Shown: piece by piece, positions 46,633-60,080 of the stretch
Numbering within the stretch: position 1 is the first letter of the stretch
Layout: the number at the start of each line of letters is the position of its first letter
Source: Leptodactylus fallax
Taxonomy: Eukaryota > Chordata > Amphibia > Anura > Leptodactylidae
Assembly: GCA_947044405.1 (NCBI GenBank)
Contig: CAMRHE010000169.1
Location: 62,001 to 126,000 of the forward strand
Direction of reading: 5' to 3'
Length of the DNA: 64,000 bases
The notes under the pieces: generated by a model
The model's input: only the letters and a program-made list of their open reading frames with translations
Database searches by the model: none
What the model was told of the DNA's origin: nothing
Translations under genes and position numbers: made by a program

Positions 46633-47804
46633 GTCTCCTCTCAGGCTGACATGGCTGCATACAATGAGCAATAGTCTACATTCAACTGAATAATGCTCAG
46701 AAAATCTTTTAATGTCTCTTTAATCTGCTGCCATACAGATTTCATGTTGTGCTGATATACAGTACAGACTGTATTGAATGTAATGATTTTAGGAGAAAAT
46801 ACCTCCATATGTAGGCATCTGATAGAGCATTCAACAATTCATTTTATGTCTGATTAATATTAACGTCACTTTTCTAAGTACATACTAGAAGTACATAAAT
46901 GGTTCCTGTTCCTTGTATGGGCACCATATTATGGCTTTCTACAAATGAAAGGCTGTAAAGAGTGGTAATACAAATAGTTTAGCACAGAGCTAGAGGAGTC
47001 AGTTCAACCTGCCCACTTCAGTATAGCTTCTGTGAGGCTCCTACACATTGAACTGTACTGCTGCACCTCTACAAGATCATGCTGGATTAAACATTGCTGG
47101 CTTTTTGCTGCTTATTTTAAAAATTTTTTTTGGTTTTCCCTGTTCTTTATGACCACATGGACTATAGTTATGTTACATATTCACAAAATAACAAGAAGCA
47201 GATGGCAAATTGAATGAAGAGATGCTTAAGTGACTTACTATCAATAGGTCAGCATATGGATGTGCCTCAGAATAGCTTTAATTCCCTTAATACTTTTCCC
47301 AGGTATTTTTGTGCACACTCTCAGCACCGTTGTCTTTGTTCTTTTCCTTAGAGATAATTTAATGAGTCTTCTTTCCTCATACAGATAAGAAACTCTCACT
47401 GTGTTTTTGGATAAGTCTACTAATGATTTAGATGTTCTTGAAGAGCTTCATAAATTTACCGCTTACCTCAATACTGAACTATCTGTGGGGTATCTTCATA
47501 TGGAATATGAAGTATTATACAACATCCAATAAAATCAGAGCAAAAGCCATTATATTACCTCCATATTCTCTATAAAAGTGTAACTAAACTTTCAGATAAT
47601 TTTTGAGAGCTGTCCCCCACTTTTCATTTTCTGATCGTGTACAGCGTAGGGGGCTGTGTGAAATGAAGAGAAAATGAGGGTAGAGAGAGGGTCAATTCAA
47701 CTGGCTATATCTCAGGCATTAAAAAACAAACAAACTTGTTTTGGTGTCATATGAAAGAAGAGATTCTCATCTACAGTATATGCAACTGTAGCTATATATA
47801 TATC
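46633..47804 (-). other. PEX5L intron
   Basis: No gene or defined element. The TTTCATATGACACCAAAA and AGATTATTTTTGAGA motifs near 47590-47760 recur inverted near 49260-49570, so the hAT copy at 47805 landed in the middle of a large foldback repeat. Confidence 0.5.
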
Positions 47805-49212
47805 CAGGGGCATAACTAAAGTCTTCTGGGCCCGGGTGCAAACTTTTGGCCGGGGCCCCCTCCCTACAGTGAATACTTGATAGCGGCCATTACTTGTGCT
47901 GCTGCGATATCTCAGATACTTGAAAGGGATACAGCTTTAGCAACCACTACTGCAGTTATCAAGAATATGGTGAGTGAGCAGCGCAGCGCTGGCATGTAAA
48001 CAATACTGGGACAGTATGATGTGCTCCACAGCGGCCCCCACAAAGAATTATACACTCCACAGCAGCCCCACACACAGCATTATGCGCTCCACAGCAGCCC
48101 CCCACACAGCATTATGCGCTCCACAGCACCCCCCCCACAGCATTATGAGCTCCACAGCAGCCCCCACACCACATTATCTGCTCCACAGAAGCCCCCCACA
48201 CAGCATTATGCGCTCCACAGCGGCTCCCCACACCGCCTTATGTGCTTCACAGCAGCCCACACACAGCATTATGCGCTGCACAGCGGCCCACACACAGTAT
48301 TATGCACTCCACAGCGGCTCCCCACAGAATATTATACACTCCACAGCATCCCACACACAGCATTATGCGCTCCACAGTGGCCCACACACAGCATTATGCA
48401 CTCCACAGTGGCTCCCACACAGCATTATGCGCTCCACAGCGGCCCCCACACAGCATTATGCGCCCCACAGCGGACTCCCACACAGCATTATGCGCTCCAC
48501 AGCGGCCCCCACACAGCATTACGCGCTCCACAGCAGCCCCACACAGAATATTATGTGCTCCACAGAGGCCCCCACAGATTATTATATGCTCCACAGTGGT
48601 CCCCACAGAGTATTATGAGCTCCCAAGAGCCCCCCCTCCTAGAGACGGTGCTATTATTATACTTTGGGGTCTCCTCAAACCGCAGAGTATAATAAGTAGA
48701 GGCCCAGGGGAAGTAATTAAAAATAACAAACTCTTATACTCACCTTACCTTACCTTACCTTTCCTGTGTATCCGCGCTCCTCCTCCTCTTGCAACTGAGG
48801 TCCTGCGCTCCAGACATCACTGCTGGGGCCTGTGATTGGGCCGCAGCTGTCACGTGGGGCGCGATAATGTCATCACACCGATGCCAACATGTGACCGCTG
48901 GGGCCAATCACAGGCCCCAGCAGTGACATCTGGAGAGCAGGAAAACCTCAGAAAATGGCCATAAGAACCCCGGAAAGGTGAGTATAAATATTTTTTTTAT
49001 TTTTAGTCACCTGCCTTGGGCTGGCATTAACTGGAAAGGGGCCCGATGGGGCCCCTTTCCATTAACATGTATAGCGATTGGGGAAAGCCTGGTTCCCCGA
49101 CCACTATTAAGGTGGTCCGGGGCTCCGGCCATTTCCACCTGGCCACAGGCCCCATACCCATCCGGGCACGGTTGTGGTTGCATCCCCTGCGACCACAATC
49201 GTTACACCACTG
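47805..49212. mobile_element. hAT element with large minisatellite
   Basis: Ends CAGGGGCATAACTAAAGTC and, reverse-complemented, CAGTGGTGTAACG. The 8-bp flanks TATATATC and CATATATA agree at six positions. It shares GGCCCCGGTGCAAACTTTTG with 22466-22728. Its core is the 48010-48620 minisatellite. Inverted CCTGTGATTGG/CCAATCACAGG blocks lie near 48828-48920. No transposase. Confidence 0.75.
48010..48620. repeat. Minisatellite, about 19 units of ~31 bp
   Basis: Units CACACAGCATTATGCGCTCC followed by ACAGCGGCCCC, with point changes and small indels. Because there are no frequent stops in the unit, all three forward frames stay open; these long His/Ser/Thr-rich frames are not genes. Confidence 0.92.
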
Positions 49213-52200
49213 CATATATACCAATCCTGACTTTGTTTTCAACCATTGATATCTCTGGAAATCATACAGGTAGAACCTCTTTCATATGACACCAAAAGCA
49301 AGTTCTTATGTTTTTTTAATGCCTGAAATATAGCCATTTGAAGTGATCCTCCCCCTACCCTCATTTTCTCTTCACATCACACAGACCTGTACTCCATACA
49401 CAATGATGAAATGAGAAGCATGGGATTGCTCTCAATAGAGAAGCAAAGAAAGTGTGAAAAAATGCAGGATTTCATAGAAATGAGACAAAATTGGTTAATG
49501 AAGTATATTACAAAATTTATTAATGACACAATTACTGCCAGAAAATCAAAAGTTGTCTAAAAGTTTAGTTACACTTTAGTAGAGAATATGGAGGTAATAT
49601 CATGGCTCTTATTCTATTGGATGTTGTATAATACTACATATTCTGTATAGAAACATAGAAACCAAGATACCCCACAGATAGTTCAGTATTGAGGTAAATG
49701 GCAACTGAACAAAGGGTTGTCACGGGAAAATAAATCATAATAAAATAAAATCAAAAGTTGTCCGAAAGTTTAGTTACCCTTTAAGGCATATGTAAATATG
49801 CTGGTAAACAGTGACAAAGCCCTATTAAGCCTGAAGTGTATATTCAGCATTTCTCGGTGGGAGATTCTGTGGAGAAGTGGCTCATGATAACAATATCATT
49901 TTCAAGGGGTTAGAGAACCAGACTAGTTTTCATTAGCCCATAATAATTTGTCCTTCCTGTTACAGACATAGATTTGTAAGAAATAGTATTATGTGTAATA
50001 CCTGAAGCCCATCACATAGTGGTTAAACTAAACCATTGATGGCATATAAAGATCAACAGAATAAAGGGCACCATGGCACATAGTTGAATTTACCTCGAAT
50101 TACTAAGCTTCACTTCCAAGCCCATATGTATGTAAAGACAAGCTGATATGTCTGGATAAACAATAAAGATGCTGCATAGGTGAGCCCCACTGACCTTTTT
50201 CACTCATGATCATTGATCATCATTGAGTCAGACTCCACTGGCCAAACTTTGGTTACCTTCACTGATTTCAGCACATTTGCAATTTTTTCCTTGCCCCCCC
50301 ATTCCTGAGCAACAAACGCAGTTAGTTTTGGTGCCTGATGTGCTATTTAAGTTTTGTAAAGTCAAAAGAGCAGTGTCAGGCAGGGAGGCATTATTCTGAG
50401 CTCCAATCGGAGTCAGCCATTGTCAGAGCTCAGAATCATACCCCTTGCCTCATCCTGCCTGACACCACCCTTGTGCAGAGCCTAAATAGAATATCAGGCA
50501 CCAAAACTAACAGTATTAATTGCTCGGGGGCTAGAGAAAAATTCCAGCTGTGCCAGAATCAGTGGAGCAGCCCTTTATGAATTAAAGAACTGGTGATAAA
50601 AGGTCCCCTTTAAGAATAGGTCATCAAAACTTTTGTCCAAAAGTCCCCTACATGTTACTGAATTTTATCATCAAGCTTATAGTCATCTTTTGCAGAATGA
50701 TAAAATAAAGCCTTACTGATACCTATGGAATAAAAGCAATAAGCAAATTGCAGCAAATGCAAACCAATTAGTTCCACATATATTTTCAGGATTTTATGTG
50801 ATGGCAGGTCTATTCCTTTAGTACCCAAATGCATTATATTCTAGTAATGAAACAGAAAATATTACTGGAAATGATTATTACCTGCAGATACTTCCATGTG
50901 CTAAAACTATTCATATGATGAATGTTTGAAGGGTTTTAAGGAAGGGGGATTAGGACATTAACTTAGCATTTTATGCAGCTCAAATAAACAATGTAATTTC
51001 CAAGTGAGGAGCCACGGGAAGCATAAAATCCATTACATTCAAATTCTAATTTGGGAGAACTTCAGAAGTACAGAATCAAGAATAGAGATGTCAGACACTC
51101 ATCTACTATTTAACACGACAGGAGGCTGATTGTGTTGTCTCGACAACTGCCATTCTATATTCACACTAGGTGTTTCTTACTTGTCAAGACTGGCCTGCCA
51201 TTAACTTGTCACTTTCCATGACTGAGCAGCAAGGAGATGCAGCTTGCAAGAATAGAGCTTGTGAATCACTGCATAAATGGAGGCTGGGGACTGCACCATA
51301 ACAGCGGCAATTAGCATGCAAATGTATTTTCCAATAGAAGTCATACTTCTCCTGGACATACAGTAGTATTCTCTTGTCATAAACAAAGTACTCTAAAAGA
51401 TCTTTTCCATGCTTTTATATCTTTTTATAATCAACATAATTTTATTTTATTGTAGTTAAAGAAGTTAACCTATTTACCATAGGTTATCAATATCAGCTCA
51501 GTGGGGTCTGACACCCAACACCCCCATTGATCAGCTGTTTGAAGAAACCACAGCATCTGGAGGTGCTCTGAGGACTCTTCAGTACTTACCAAGCACAGAA
51601 CTGTACATACTGTAGACTGGCTATACTTGGTATTGCAGCTCTACCCCATTCACCTAAATTGGACTGAGCTGCAAACAGGTCAAGTGACTGATAAATATCA
51701 CATGGCCTGTGAGCTGTCACTTTCCTCTCTGCATGTTTCTGCACGAGCGGAAACCACATGGACCCCATAATAGTCTATGGGGTCCGCAAGTTTCCTTATG
51801 TAAACTGCTTTTCTCTGCGTATAGGTTTCTGTACGGAGGGTCCCCAACTGGACTCCCCTGTACAGAAACCGAACACAGATGTGAACCGGCCCTAAGATAC
51901 CTGCATCCTGGCACAGGTGGGGGCAATAAGGTCACAGCATTGCCCCTCTTGTGAGGGCAAATGGGGGCCTTATTAAGTTAACAATATAAAAAGACATTAC
52001 TTATAAGTGACTTCGGGTTAATGTTAATGCAAATGGTGCATTATTAATATAAGGGGGCAGTATTTATGTAAGCGGTATCAGGGACATAATATAAGGGCAC
52101 ATTAGGGAGCATTAACCTTGGGCGATTTGGTCTATATTAAATTAAGGTGGCACACATGCATTATTGCTCTAAAAGATCAATGGAAGTCTGACATCGGGAT

Positions 52201-52687
52201 CCCCTCTAGAGGCACTATGATGCATTCAATATTCAGGATGGGAGCTCTGTGAGAAAAATGTTGATCAGGTGCTTGGAAAAGTGAGGAACCAAAAATGTTT
52301 GTGTTGCAAATTTTACAGAAACAAGTCATGCCTGGAAGAAGTGGTCATGGTGGTCCAGATGGAACAGATGGGAAGAGTGACATCACCAGTCATAGACATC
52401 AATTGTAAGTCACCATATTTTTCCTGGTCTGCAGAGCCCTGTGTAGAGCCTGGGTTAGGGGCCCACTGCCCCTCCTTGCAGAACCCATAGCTACACCTCT
52501 GGTCAGATCATCTTAAAAACATTTAGACAGGTTAGGGGGCCCACAATCTTCATACTGCCCAAGGCCCATGGTAGCCTTAATCTGCCCCTGGCATGCAGTA
52601 GTATCAAAGTTTAAGGGAAATCCTAAAAAAACAGCATTCAGGAGGTGGGATTCAGCTACCACATTAAACGGCGACTGTCATACTTAC
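49213..52687 (-). other. PEX5L intron
   Basis: Contains the right arm of a foldback repeat (about 49260-49600), a decayed relative of the 34927 element (about 50183-50609) and a TTCACATCTG-type right end near 51870-51898. Nothing else recognised; no gene. Confidence 0.5.
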
Positions 52688-52787
52688 TTTCACAGCAGGT
52701 GCTAATTCAAAGTCAGATGTTTGTTCTGTTTCCAGTGTATTATTTCTGTCTCTGGTGGGATCAGCACTTGATCTACCATCTGCAGAC
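52688..52787 (-). CDS. PEX5L: PEX5L coding exon, Ser/Thr-rich linker
   Basis: Acceptor GTTGCCAG and donor GTAAGT. The exon has 1 nt completing the previous TGG codon, then 33 codons. The product is a polar linker (SADGRSSADPTRDRNN, TLETEQTSDFELAPAVK) that aligns only loosely with the mammalian segment after KELLW. It is identified mainly by phase and position between two clearly conserved exons. It lies at the N-terminal edge of the region that contacts the HCN cyclic-nucleotide-binding domain (family knowledge). The intron that follows is the largest in the window, 23.5 kb. Confidence 0.85.
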
Positions 52788-53652
52788 CTGGCAACAGAGC
52801 CATGAACACATTTTAATTTTAATATTATGGCCATAAAGCTGGATTCACAATTTAGGTTTTAATATAGTTATTATGTATTTTTTTTTAAACCAAAGCCAAA
52901 AGTGAATCTAAAAAGAATGAAACATATAAAGACTTATACCCCTCCTGTTTTATATCCACTTCTGTTTTAGAGTCCAAAACTGCAGCAAATGCATGTGTGA
53001 TTCTAGGCTAAGGCTAAGACTAGGCTGTGACGTTTGTGACTGTTAGTAACAGTTGCAGCCCAACAAGGCTGAATACACATCAACACATTTACTTGGATTG
53101 CAGTTGTAGCTCAGTGGTTAAAATCAATTAAAGAGCTACAAAAAATTGCAATCTTAGCCACAGTATATGCCATGAATTTCTGATAGCTTTAGCTCCATCC
53201 TCTGGGACCCTCAACTATATTGAGAATGGGGGTCTACAAACCCCGCCACATTGAGAAAGAGTAGGCTGTGTATGTGCAACTTTTTCCATTCACTTATATG
53301 GGAGTTCTGAGAATAGGCAAGCAAGGAGATCACAAGACAGAGGTTGGCTGAACTTCCATTCCTGAGATAGTTGCGGGTTCCACAGGTTGGACCCTTATCT
53401 ATTGTACATTTATGGCATATTCAGTTCTATAGCTGTTCCAGATAGGAATACCACTTTAATAAATTAAGTGAGACCTTTTATTGTATAACTTTATAAAAAA
53501 ACTCCCAACTTTGTACAAAAACTACTTTCCTTTTAAAAGCCCCACAAAAGGCTGATTTTTCCGTCTTACAAATGAGTCGATTTGCATCAACAACCTATTA
53601 TTTTAAAGCTTCAAGAATTGCTTTTTGTTCTAATAAAGGACATCAAATTTAC

Positions 53653-53776
53653 CATAAGAGCTCTTTAGAAGATGCTTTGGATGATAATTTTCTTTCCAGG
53701 ACTCGATGACTGTCGCTGCTTTTATCTCCTCGAAAACACCCATCACTCCATTTCTCCAACTGTGTCTGAATGTGGA
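53653..53776 (-). CDS. PEX5L: PEX5L coding exon, QTQLEKW segment
   Basis: Acceptor CTTTTAG and donor GTAAAT. The 124 nt read as 2 nt, 40 codons, 2 nt. The protein opens with HIQTQLEKW, which matches the mammalian IQTQLEKW block, and ends with SSKASSKELL plus the first two bases of the W codon that the next exon completes. The middle (DGCFRGDKSSDSHRV) is variable between species. On the opposite strand a TTTCTTTCCAG string lies inside this exon and can mislead gene finders into a plus-strand acceptor. Confidence 0.9.
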
Positions 53777-55960
53777 CTAAAAGGAAACAAGAAATCTTCA
53801 CACAAAAGACAAATAAAAACAACTTCTTTTATTTTACATAGCAGTCACAGAGCAAAATCTGACATATGTTTTATTATTAACATATAAGCCTATAAAAGTA
53901 TTATAAAATAATCAGCAGCATTTCCATCATCCAACACAATAGTAAAGAAGGCTATATAAAACTCATTGTAAAATAAAGATTCCAATTTGTCTTTCTCTAA
54001 ACTGCCAAAACAAATATACCCCTTCTCATCCACCTTAATAGCAAGAGGCACTTATGGGCATGTGGAACGATTAATGCTAAAATTATATCTAAGATTTGTT
54101 ATGAAAACATAAGAAACTTAAGGCTCAAGCCCCACAGTGCAGAAACGCAGCTTTTTTTTGTTGCAGATCTTGCTGTGGTTTTTTGAGTCAAAGCCAGGAA
54201 AGGAATGAGCAGAAGGTAGAAGTATAGGTACTTCCTATATATTTTCCATTCCAGTTTTGCTATGTATTTCTGTGTGTCATGATCATCTGTTTGTAGCCCG
54301 AGTAATGCTTTACCTTGTGTGCGCACAAGTTTTCTGTCTGTATGCTGATAAATGCCTTCATTTCTGCTTAGTCTGTCTGTATGTCTGCATAATTTTTCAG
54401 TTTCTGTTTGATGCCGTGGTTATGTCTGTATCTGTTTCTGCCATGTATTCCTGGTTGGACTAATTTGTCCTTGTGTCATGTATTCCTATGTGGATGCATA
54501 TGTCCTTTCACCATGCATGCATCTCTGCTACCACATGGACACATTTGTCCTTCTGCTAATTATTCCTGGATGTGGATGTTCTTCTGCCATGTATGCATCT
54601 CTATTACCTGTCTTCTCTTCCTGACCTTCCGCTGTGTATGTATTTCTGCTATGTGTATAAACGTATGTTCTTCTGCCTAAATGTCTGTATGCCTGACCCT
54701 TGTACTGTATATGAGTGGTTTCTCTCATAATAGGCTGATACTTCTTGCTTTGTAGATGCTTTGTAGAGATCACTCCTAAGATGTCACAGGATTATAATAA
54801 AAGGTAACAGATGTATACAATTTAGGACGACAATAGGTAAAGACACCCCCGGAGCCATTAGCAAAGGGGGACATGACTTTTGGATGGGGAAACCAATAAC
54901 TCCTGCAGTTTCATCTTTGTGCAGTAGTTGTGTGGATTTATACAGGCTGGTTCAGATTTAAGAGTATATGTGTGCATATTGAGCTTTAGGAGTATATAGT
55001 GCCTAGTGTGTTACTGTAGGGAGGGAGGAGTTTAGGAATAGATGTAACTTCCTGTCTTATTCATCTCTTCCTCTTTCTCTCACCACAAGGACTGGAGGAA
55101 ACATTAAACATGTCTGCTGAATCAGGGAGTATAATATTGGGGTTTATCACCTCTCACAACACTGGTGTGACCACATTCACATTACACATCACTACTAGTT
55201 TAGTATCGCCATTCTACATCATACTGTATATGCTGCAGTATTACCACAGGATTTATGCAGTCACAGTGTCCCCTCATGTATTTACCTCACACACTGCAGA
55301 CATGGCTGATATATCATAGATTACTGCTGTATAACGCAGATTGTTCATGAGTCCTGGGGACTGAGGGGCTCTCTATGGTGGAGCTGGGAGGTCACATGTA
55401 ATGGAGACCCTGTGGTGAGAGAGGGACAGCATGATCTGAAAGCCGGGGATCAGATATACAGTGTGGTGATATTAATGGAGACTGCACTGATAATCCCTGT
55501 ATATGTCCTCCATCTCTGTGCTAATACTGATCATGCTGGGGATAGGTTAAAGCTAATTATTTCTATGTGACCTCCTTCTCAGGACTGTATATGGGTCATA
55601 CTGTGTATACTGGCCATACTGTATACAGGTTATTTTTAATTGGTGGAGTAGGGGGTCCTTGACTGCTGCACAGGTAACACAACATGTCTAAAAACAATTT
55701 CCCATAGAAGATCTTATAATATGCTATCAGGGCATATAGAACAATTTGCTGTAGAATAGCATTTACGGATTGTTATAAAAATATAAATGTTCATAAAAGC
55801 AAGCCTGTGCATTGCAGTATTGTCATATACCACAAGTTATAGTGCAGAACTGTTAGGCAAAACTAGTTGATTTCTCATGCCTTTTGTTTTGGTACATGCG
55901 CCAGTGCATGGAGTTACTGCCAAAAGACCGGCATGAGACACAAATAGATTACAACATCTC
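53777..55960 (-). other. PEX5L intron
   Basis: Holds a foldback fragment near 54121-54245 and degenerate ~50-bp repeats containing ATGTATTCCT and TTTGTCCTTCTG (54420-54610). No gene recognised. Confidence 0.5.
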
Positions 55961-56735
<775 letters not shown>

Positions 56736-57601
56736 ATATGTATTGATGACAGAGTTCACTGCATAGATTGTATTCTAGTCGCATTCCATAGTCAAAGTAA
56801 ATTACAGGAAGTATTTAATTGTGAGGTTGGAGATAATTGTAGTAAGATAGATTGTAATTCTTTGTAGAAAACTCTATACTAGCATGTACTGTACACCGTT
56901 TTTCTCTTGAAAGTAAGAACGGGTCCTAAATTATTTTTTCCAATTAAATTGTTAGGGCTTATTTTCGGGGTAGTTCTTATTTTTCAGAATCTTTTCTGAT
57001 TCGCTCCAGACAAATCTTGTGAAATGTTAACCCTAACCCTAACTTACATTCACAATTGATAGTGCAATTAAATAAACTTACAGGCATTCTCCCTCTCTAA
57101 ACACTTTGTGTGGTAGTAGCACTGTGTCCTCTTTATGTCCTCTCCTTTACGCTAAAGGGGGAGGTGCTGTAGTGGAGTGGCTGCATCTGTGGGAGCAATC
57201 AGGGGTGACACCTGACATCTGGTCATGTACGTAGCCAAGCCCACAGCATAGAGGCTGTTAGATGGGACCCAGGAGGCGGCACTCGGAAGGTGGACTTGGG
57301 AAGAAGGAGTTGGGACTCTTGAGCGTGACTCAGGAGCAGGTCAGCGGATTTTGCCCTGCTGTGGCGGGAGGTAGCGGGGCACTTGTCCAGTACAGTTGGG
57401 AGCTACAATATGCCTATTCTCCATCTCCGTGATGTCATGTGACAAAACCTGGTGCTGGAGGTGCTGACTGTAACTACGGTTTATTTCTGGAGTAGGGATT
57501 ATATTTCAATCCTACTCCAAAAACCCTGCAAAATCAAAAGCTTATTTTTGGGGTAGGGTTTATTATTGGAGGAACAGAGTAATACATTGCAGTGAACAAG
57601 T

Positions 57602-58205
57602 AAGGCTGGGTTCACATCCGTCTAAAATTGGCAGATGAAAAAGTCCTGCAAGCCTGACTTGTTCATCTGGCAATTTCAGTTATAGTCAATGGGGTCCCTT
57701 TTGCAGTCTGTTTTTCCGTTCATCTGGTCTTCTGATGGACCAAAAGAGCAGACACCTGTTTATGAATTGGTGCAATGGAGCAGCTGTACCGGGCCCTATG
57801 GTTGCAGGGGCCCCCTCAGCCACCCTAGATCGAGCAGGACAGTCCAAAATTTCGGTTGTTGTCCTACTGTTCCGGGTGGCAGGCAGTGATTTCAACTCTA
57901 TCTATGTCCTTAGGACACAGATAGAGGTTGAATACAATAGTGGAGCACAGAGCTATCAACTCCATGCTCCATTATTCAGCCTTCAGCTGATAATGTCTGC
58001 GGCAAGAAAGCACAATGAGCATCGAGCCTCAGACATTACAGTTGGAACCTGCAGGTCCATGGGAATGCGCTTCGGTGAGTTTTTTTTTTTTTTTAATGTA
58101 ACATTGATGGTTGAGGGGAGCAGGGGAAATTAAGTTATAGGGGGCATTGGGGGCCCAGTTTAAAAAAGTTTGCACAGGGCCCCCCAATGCATTTAAACGG
58201 CTCTG
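57602..58205. repeat. Composite repeat fragments
   Basis: It begins GGCTGGGTTCACATCCGTC (Harbinger-like end) and continues into a block shared with 6520-6660 (GGACAGTCC, TAGAGGTTGAATAC-like). It ends with a GGGCCCCCCAATGC stretch. No complete element could be bounded. Confidence 0.4.
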
Positions 58206-58384
58206 ATTAGGACATCATAAGAAACATCTGTTCCTTACAGTTAGGTAAATACAGCCTCAGATAAACAACATAACATGACAAATTAAACTATGTCATTATT
58301 TAACAATAACTAGGCCGAAATTCAGAAGCAATGTATGAAAATATAAGTACACTCTTTACTGCTTCCACGGAAATGGGTTCACAG

Positions 58385-58700
58385 CAGATGGCACTCACTT
58401 TTGACCTGGGCAGGAAACAGCCCTGACCTGAATTCAAATTATGACACCATTTGAAGAGCTATGTACAAATGAGGCACCGATATAAAATATAATAATATAA
58501 GGCAGTTATTGTAGCGTAATGTAGATTGTCGTGCAGATTAATCAAAAAACAGTATTCACAGTATAATGTTTTTGTATTTAGCATTACATTTTCTTTCTAT
58601 TGATATTGTGTTTAGTAACATCACATTTTGTATAAACATGTAAAACTGCAAAATCTAAAAAGTCAGGGAGTATCCACAATTTTGGCCACCACTGTATATG
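58385..58700 (+). mobile_element. Decayed right end of another Tc1-like element
   Basis: CACAATTTTGGCCACCACTG (58674-58693), followed by TA, resembles a Tc1 terminal repeat. Upstream, SPDLNS with TTTGAAGAGCT-like sequence (58420-58455) recalls the NPIENLW region. It directly abuts the next Tc1 copy at 58701. Confidence 0.45.
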
Positions 58701-58702
58701 TA

Positions 58703-60027
58703 CAATTGTGCTAAAAAGTTTACATACCCTGGCAGATTTTTTGTTTTTTTGGCCTTTTTTCAGAGAATATGAATGATAACACAAAAACTTTTTCTCCACT
58801 TATGTTTAGTGGTTGGTTGAAGCCATTTATTGTCAAACTTCTGTGTTTTCTCTTTTTAAATCACAATGACAACCAAAAACATCAAAATGACCCTTTTCAA
58901 AAGTTCACATACCCCAGTTCTTAATACTGTGAATTGCCCCCTCTAACATCAATAACAGCTTGAAGTCTTTTGTGGTAGTTGTGGATGAGGCTCTTTATTT
59001 TTTTCAGATGGGAAAACTGCCCATTCTTCTTGGCAAAAAGTCTCCAGTTCCTGTAAATTCCTGGGCTGTCTTGCATGTACTACGCACTTGAGATCTCCCC
59101 AAAGTGGCTCAATGATATTGAGGTCAGGAGCCTGAGATGGCCACTCCAGAACCTTCACTTTCTTCTGCTGTAGCCAATGACAGGTCGACTTGGCCTTGTG
59201 TTTTGGATCGTTGTCATGTTGGAACGTCCAAGTACGTCCCATGCGCAGCTTCCTGGCTGATGAGTGCAAATTTGCCTCCAGTATTTGCTGATAACATGCT
59301 GAATTCATCTTTCCTTCAACTTTGACCAAGTTTCCTGTGCCTTTGAGGCTCACACATCCCCACATCATCAGTGATCCACCTCCATGCTTTACGGTAGGAA
59401 TGGTGTTCCATTCATCATAGGCCTTGTTGACACCTCTCCAAATGTAACATTTATGGTTGTGGCCAAAAAGTTCGATTTTTGTCTCATCACTCCAAATGAC
59501 CTTGTTCCAGAAGTTTTGAGGCTTGTCTCTGCTGTTTGGCGTATTGAAGGTGAGATTCTTTGTGGCATTTGCGCAGTAATGACTTTCTTCTAGCAACTCG
59601 ACCATACAGCCCATTTTTCTTCAAGTGCCTCCTTATTGTGCATCTTGAAACAGCCATACCGATAGTTTTCAGAGAGTCCTGTATTTCAGCTGATGTTATT
59701 TGTGGGTTTTTCTTTGCATCCCGAACAATTTTGTGGGCAGTTGTGGCTGAAATTGTAGTTGGTCTACCTGACCGTCGTTTGATTTCTGGGCATGTTATCA
59801 GGCCAAAATCACCAGGGTATGTGAACTTTTGATCAGGGTCATTTTGATGTTTTTGGTTGTCATTATGATTTAAAAAGAGAAAACACAGACGTTTGACAAT
59901 AAATGGCTTCAACCAACCACTAACCATGAGTGGAGAAAAAAGTTTTTGTGTTATCATTCATATTCTCTGAAAAAAGGCCAAAAAAATAAAAAATCTGCCA
60001 GGGTATGTAAACTTTTTAGCACAACTG
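58703..60027 (-). mobile_element. Tc1-like transposon, 1,325 bp
   Basis: Flanked by TA (58701-58702 and 60028-60029). Ends CAATTGTGCTAAAAAGTTTA and, reverse-complemented, CAGTTGTGCTAAAAAGTTTA. Inverted repeats continue through CATACCCTGGCAGATTTTT and AGTGGTTGGTTGAAGCC. The transposase runs on the minus strand and is shortened at its N-terminus. Confidence 0.92.
58949..59957 (-). pseudogene. Tc1 transposase pseudogene
   Basis: The N-terminal piece (59957-59487) begins only at the second helix-turn-helix region (RRSGRPTTISATTAHKIVRD) and reads to [13 protein letters not shown]. The frame then changes near 59600. The C-terminal piece (59614-58949) carries [41 protein letters not shown] and [17 protein letters not shown]. 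The third catalytic E is kept. The first DNA-binding helix is missing and the frameshift disables it. Confidence 0.9.
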
Positions 60028-60080
60028 TATATGTATATGTGTACATACACCGTCTATGGCAATGGAAATATATAGACATA

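Noticed and set aside
47974..48835. Overlapping long plus-strand open frames rich in His, Ser and Thr
   Set aside because: They follow the 31-bp minisatellite in all three frames; there is no domain and no start context.
53103..53120. tRNA-like A box (TAGCTCAGTGGTTA)
   Set aside because: No B box or cloverleaf follows; at best a SINE scrap.
53689..53700. Plus-strand splice acceptor TTCTTTCCAG
   Set aside because: It lies inside a minus-strand PEX5L exon and nothing coding follows on the plus strand.
55000..55640. Sequence resembling 5' untranslated regions of amphibian zinc-finger genes
   Set aside because: Impression only; no KRAB or zinc-finger coding sequence is present.
57027..57043. 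Telomere-like CCCTAA repeats
   Set aside because: Only about two and a half units; no array.
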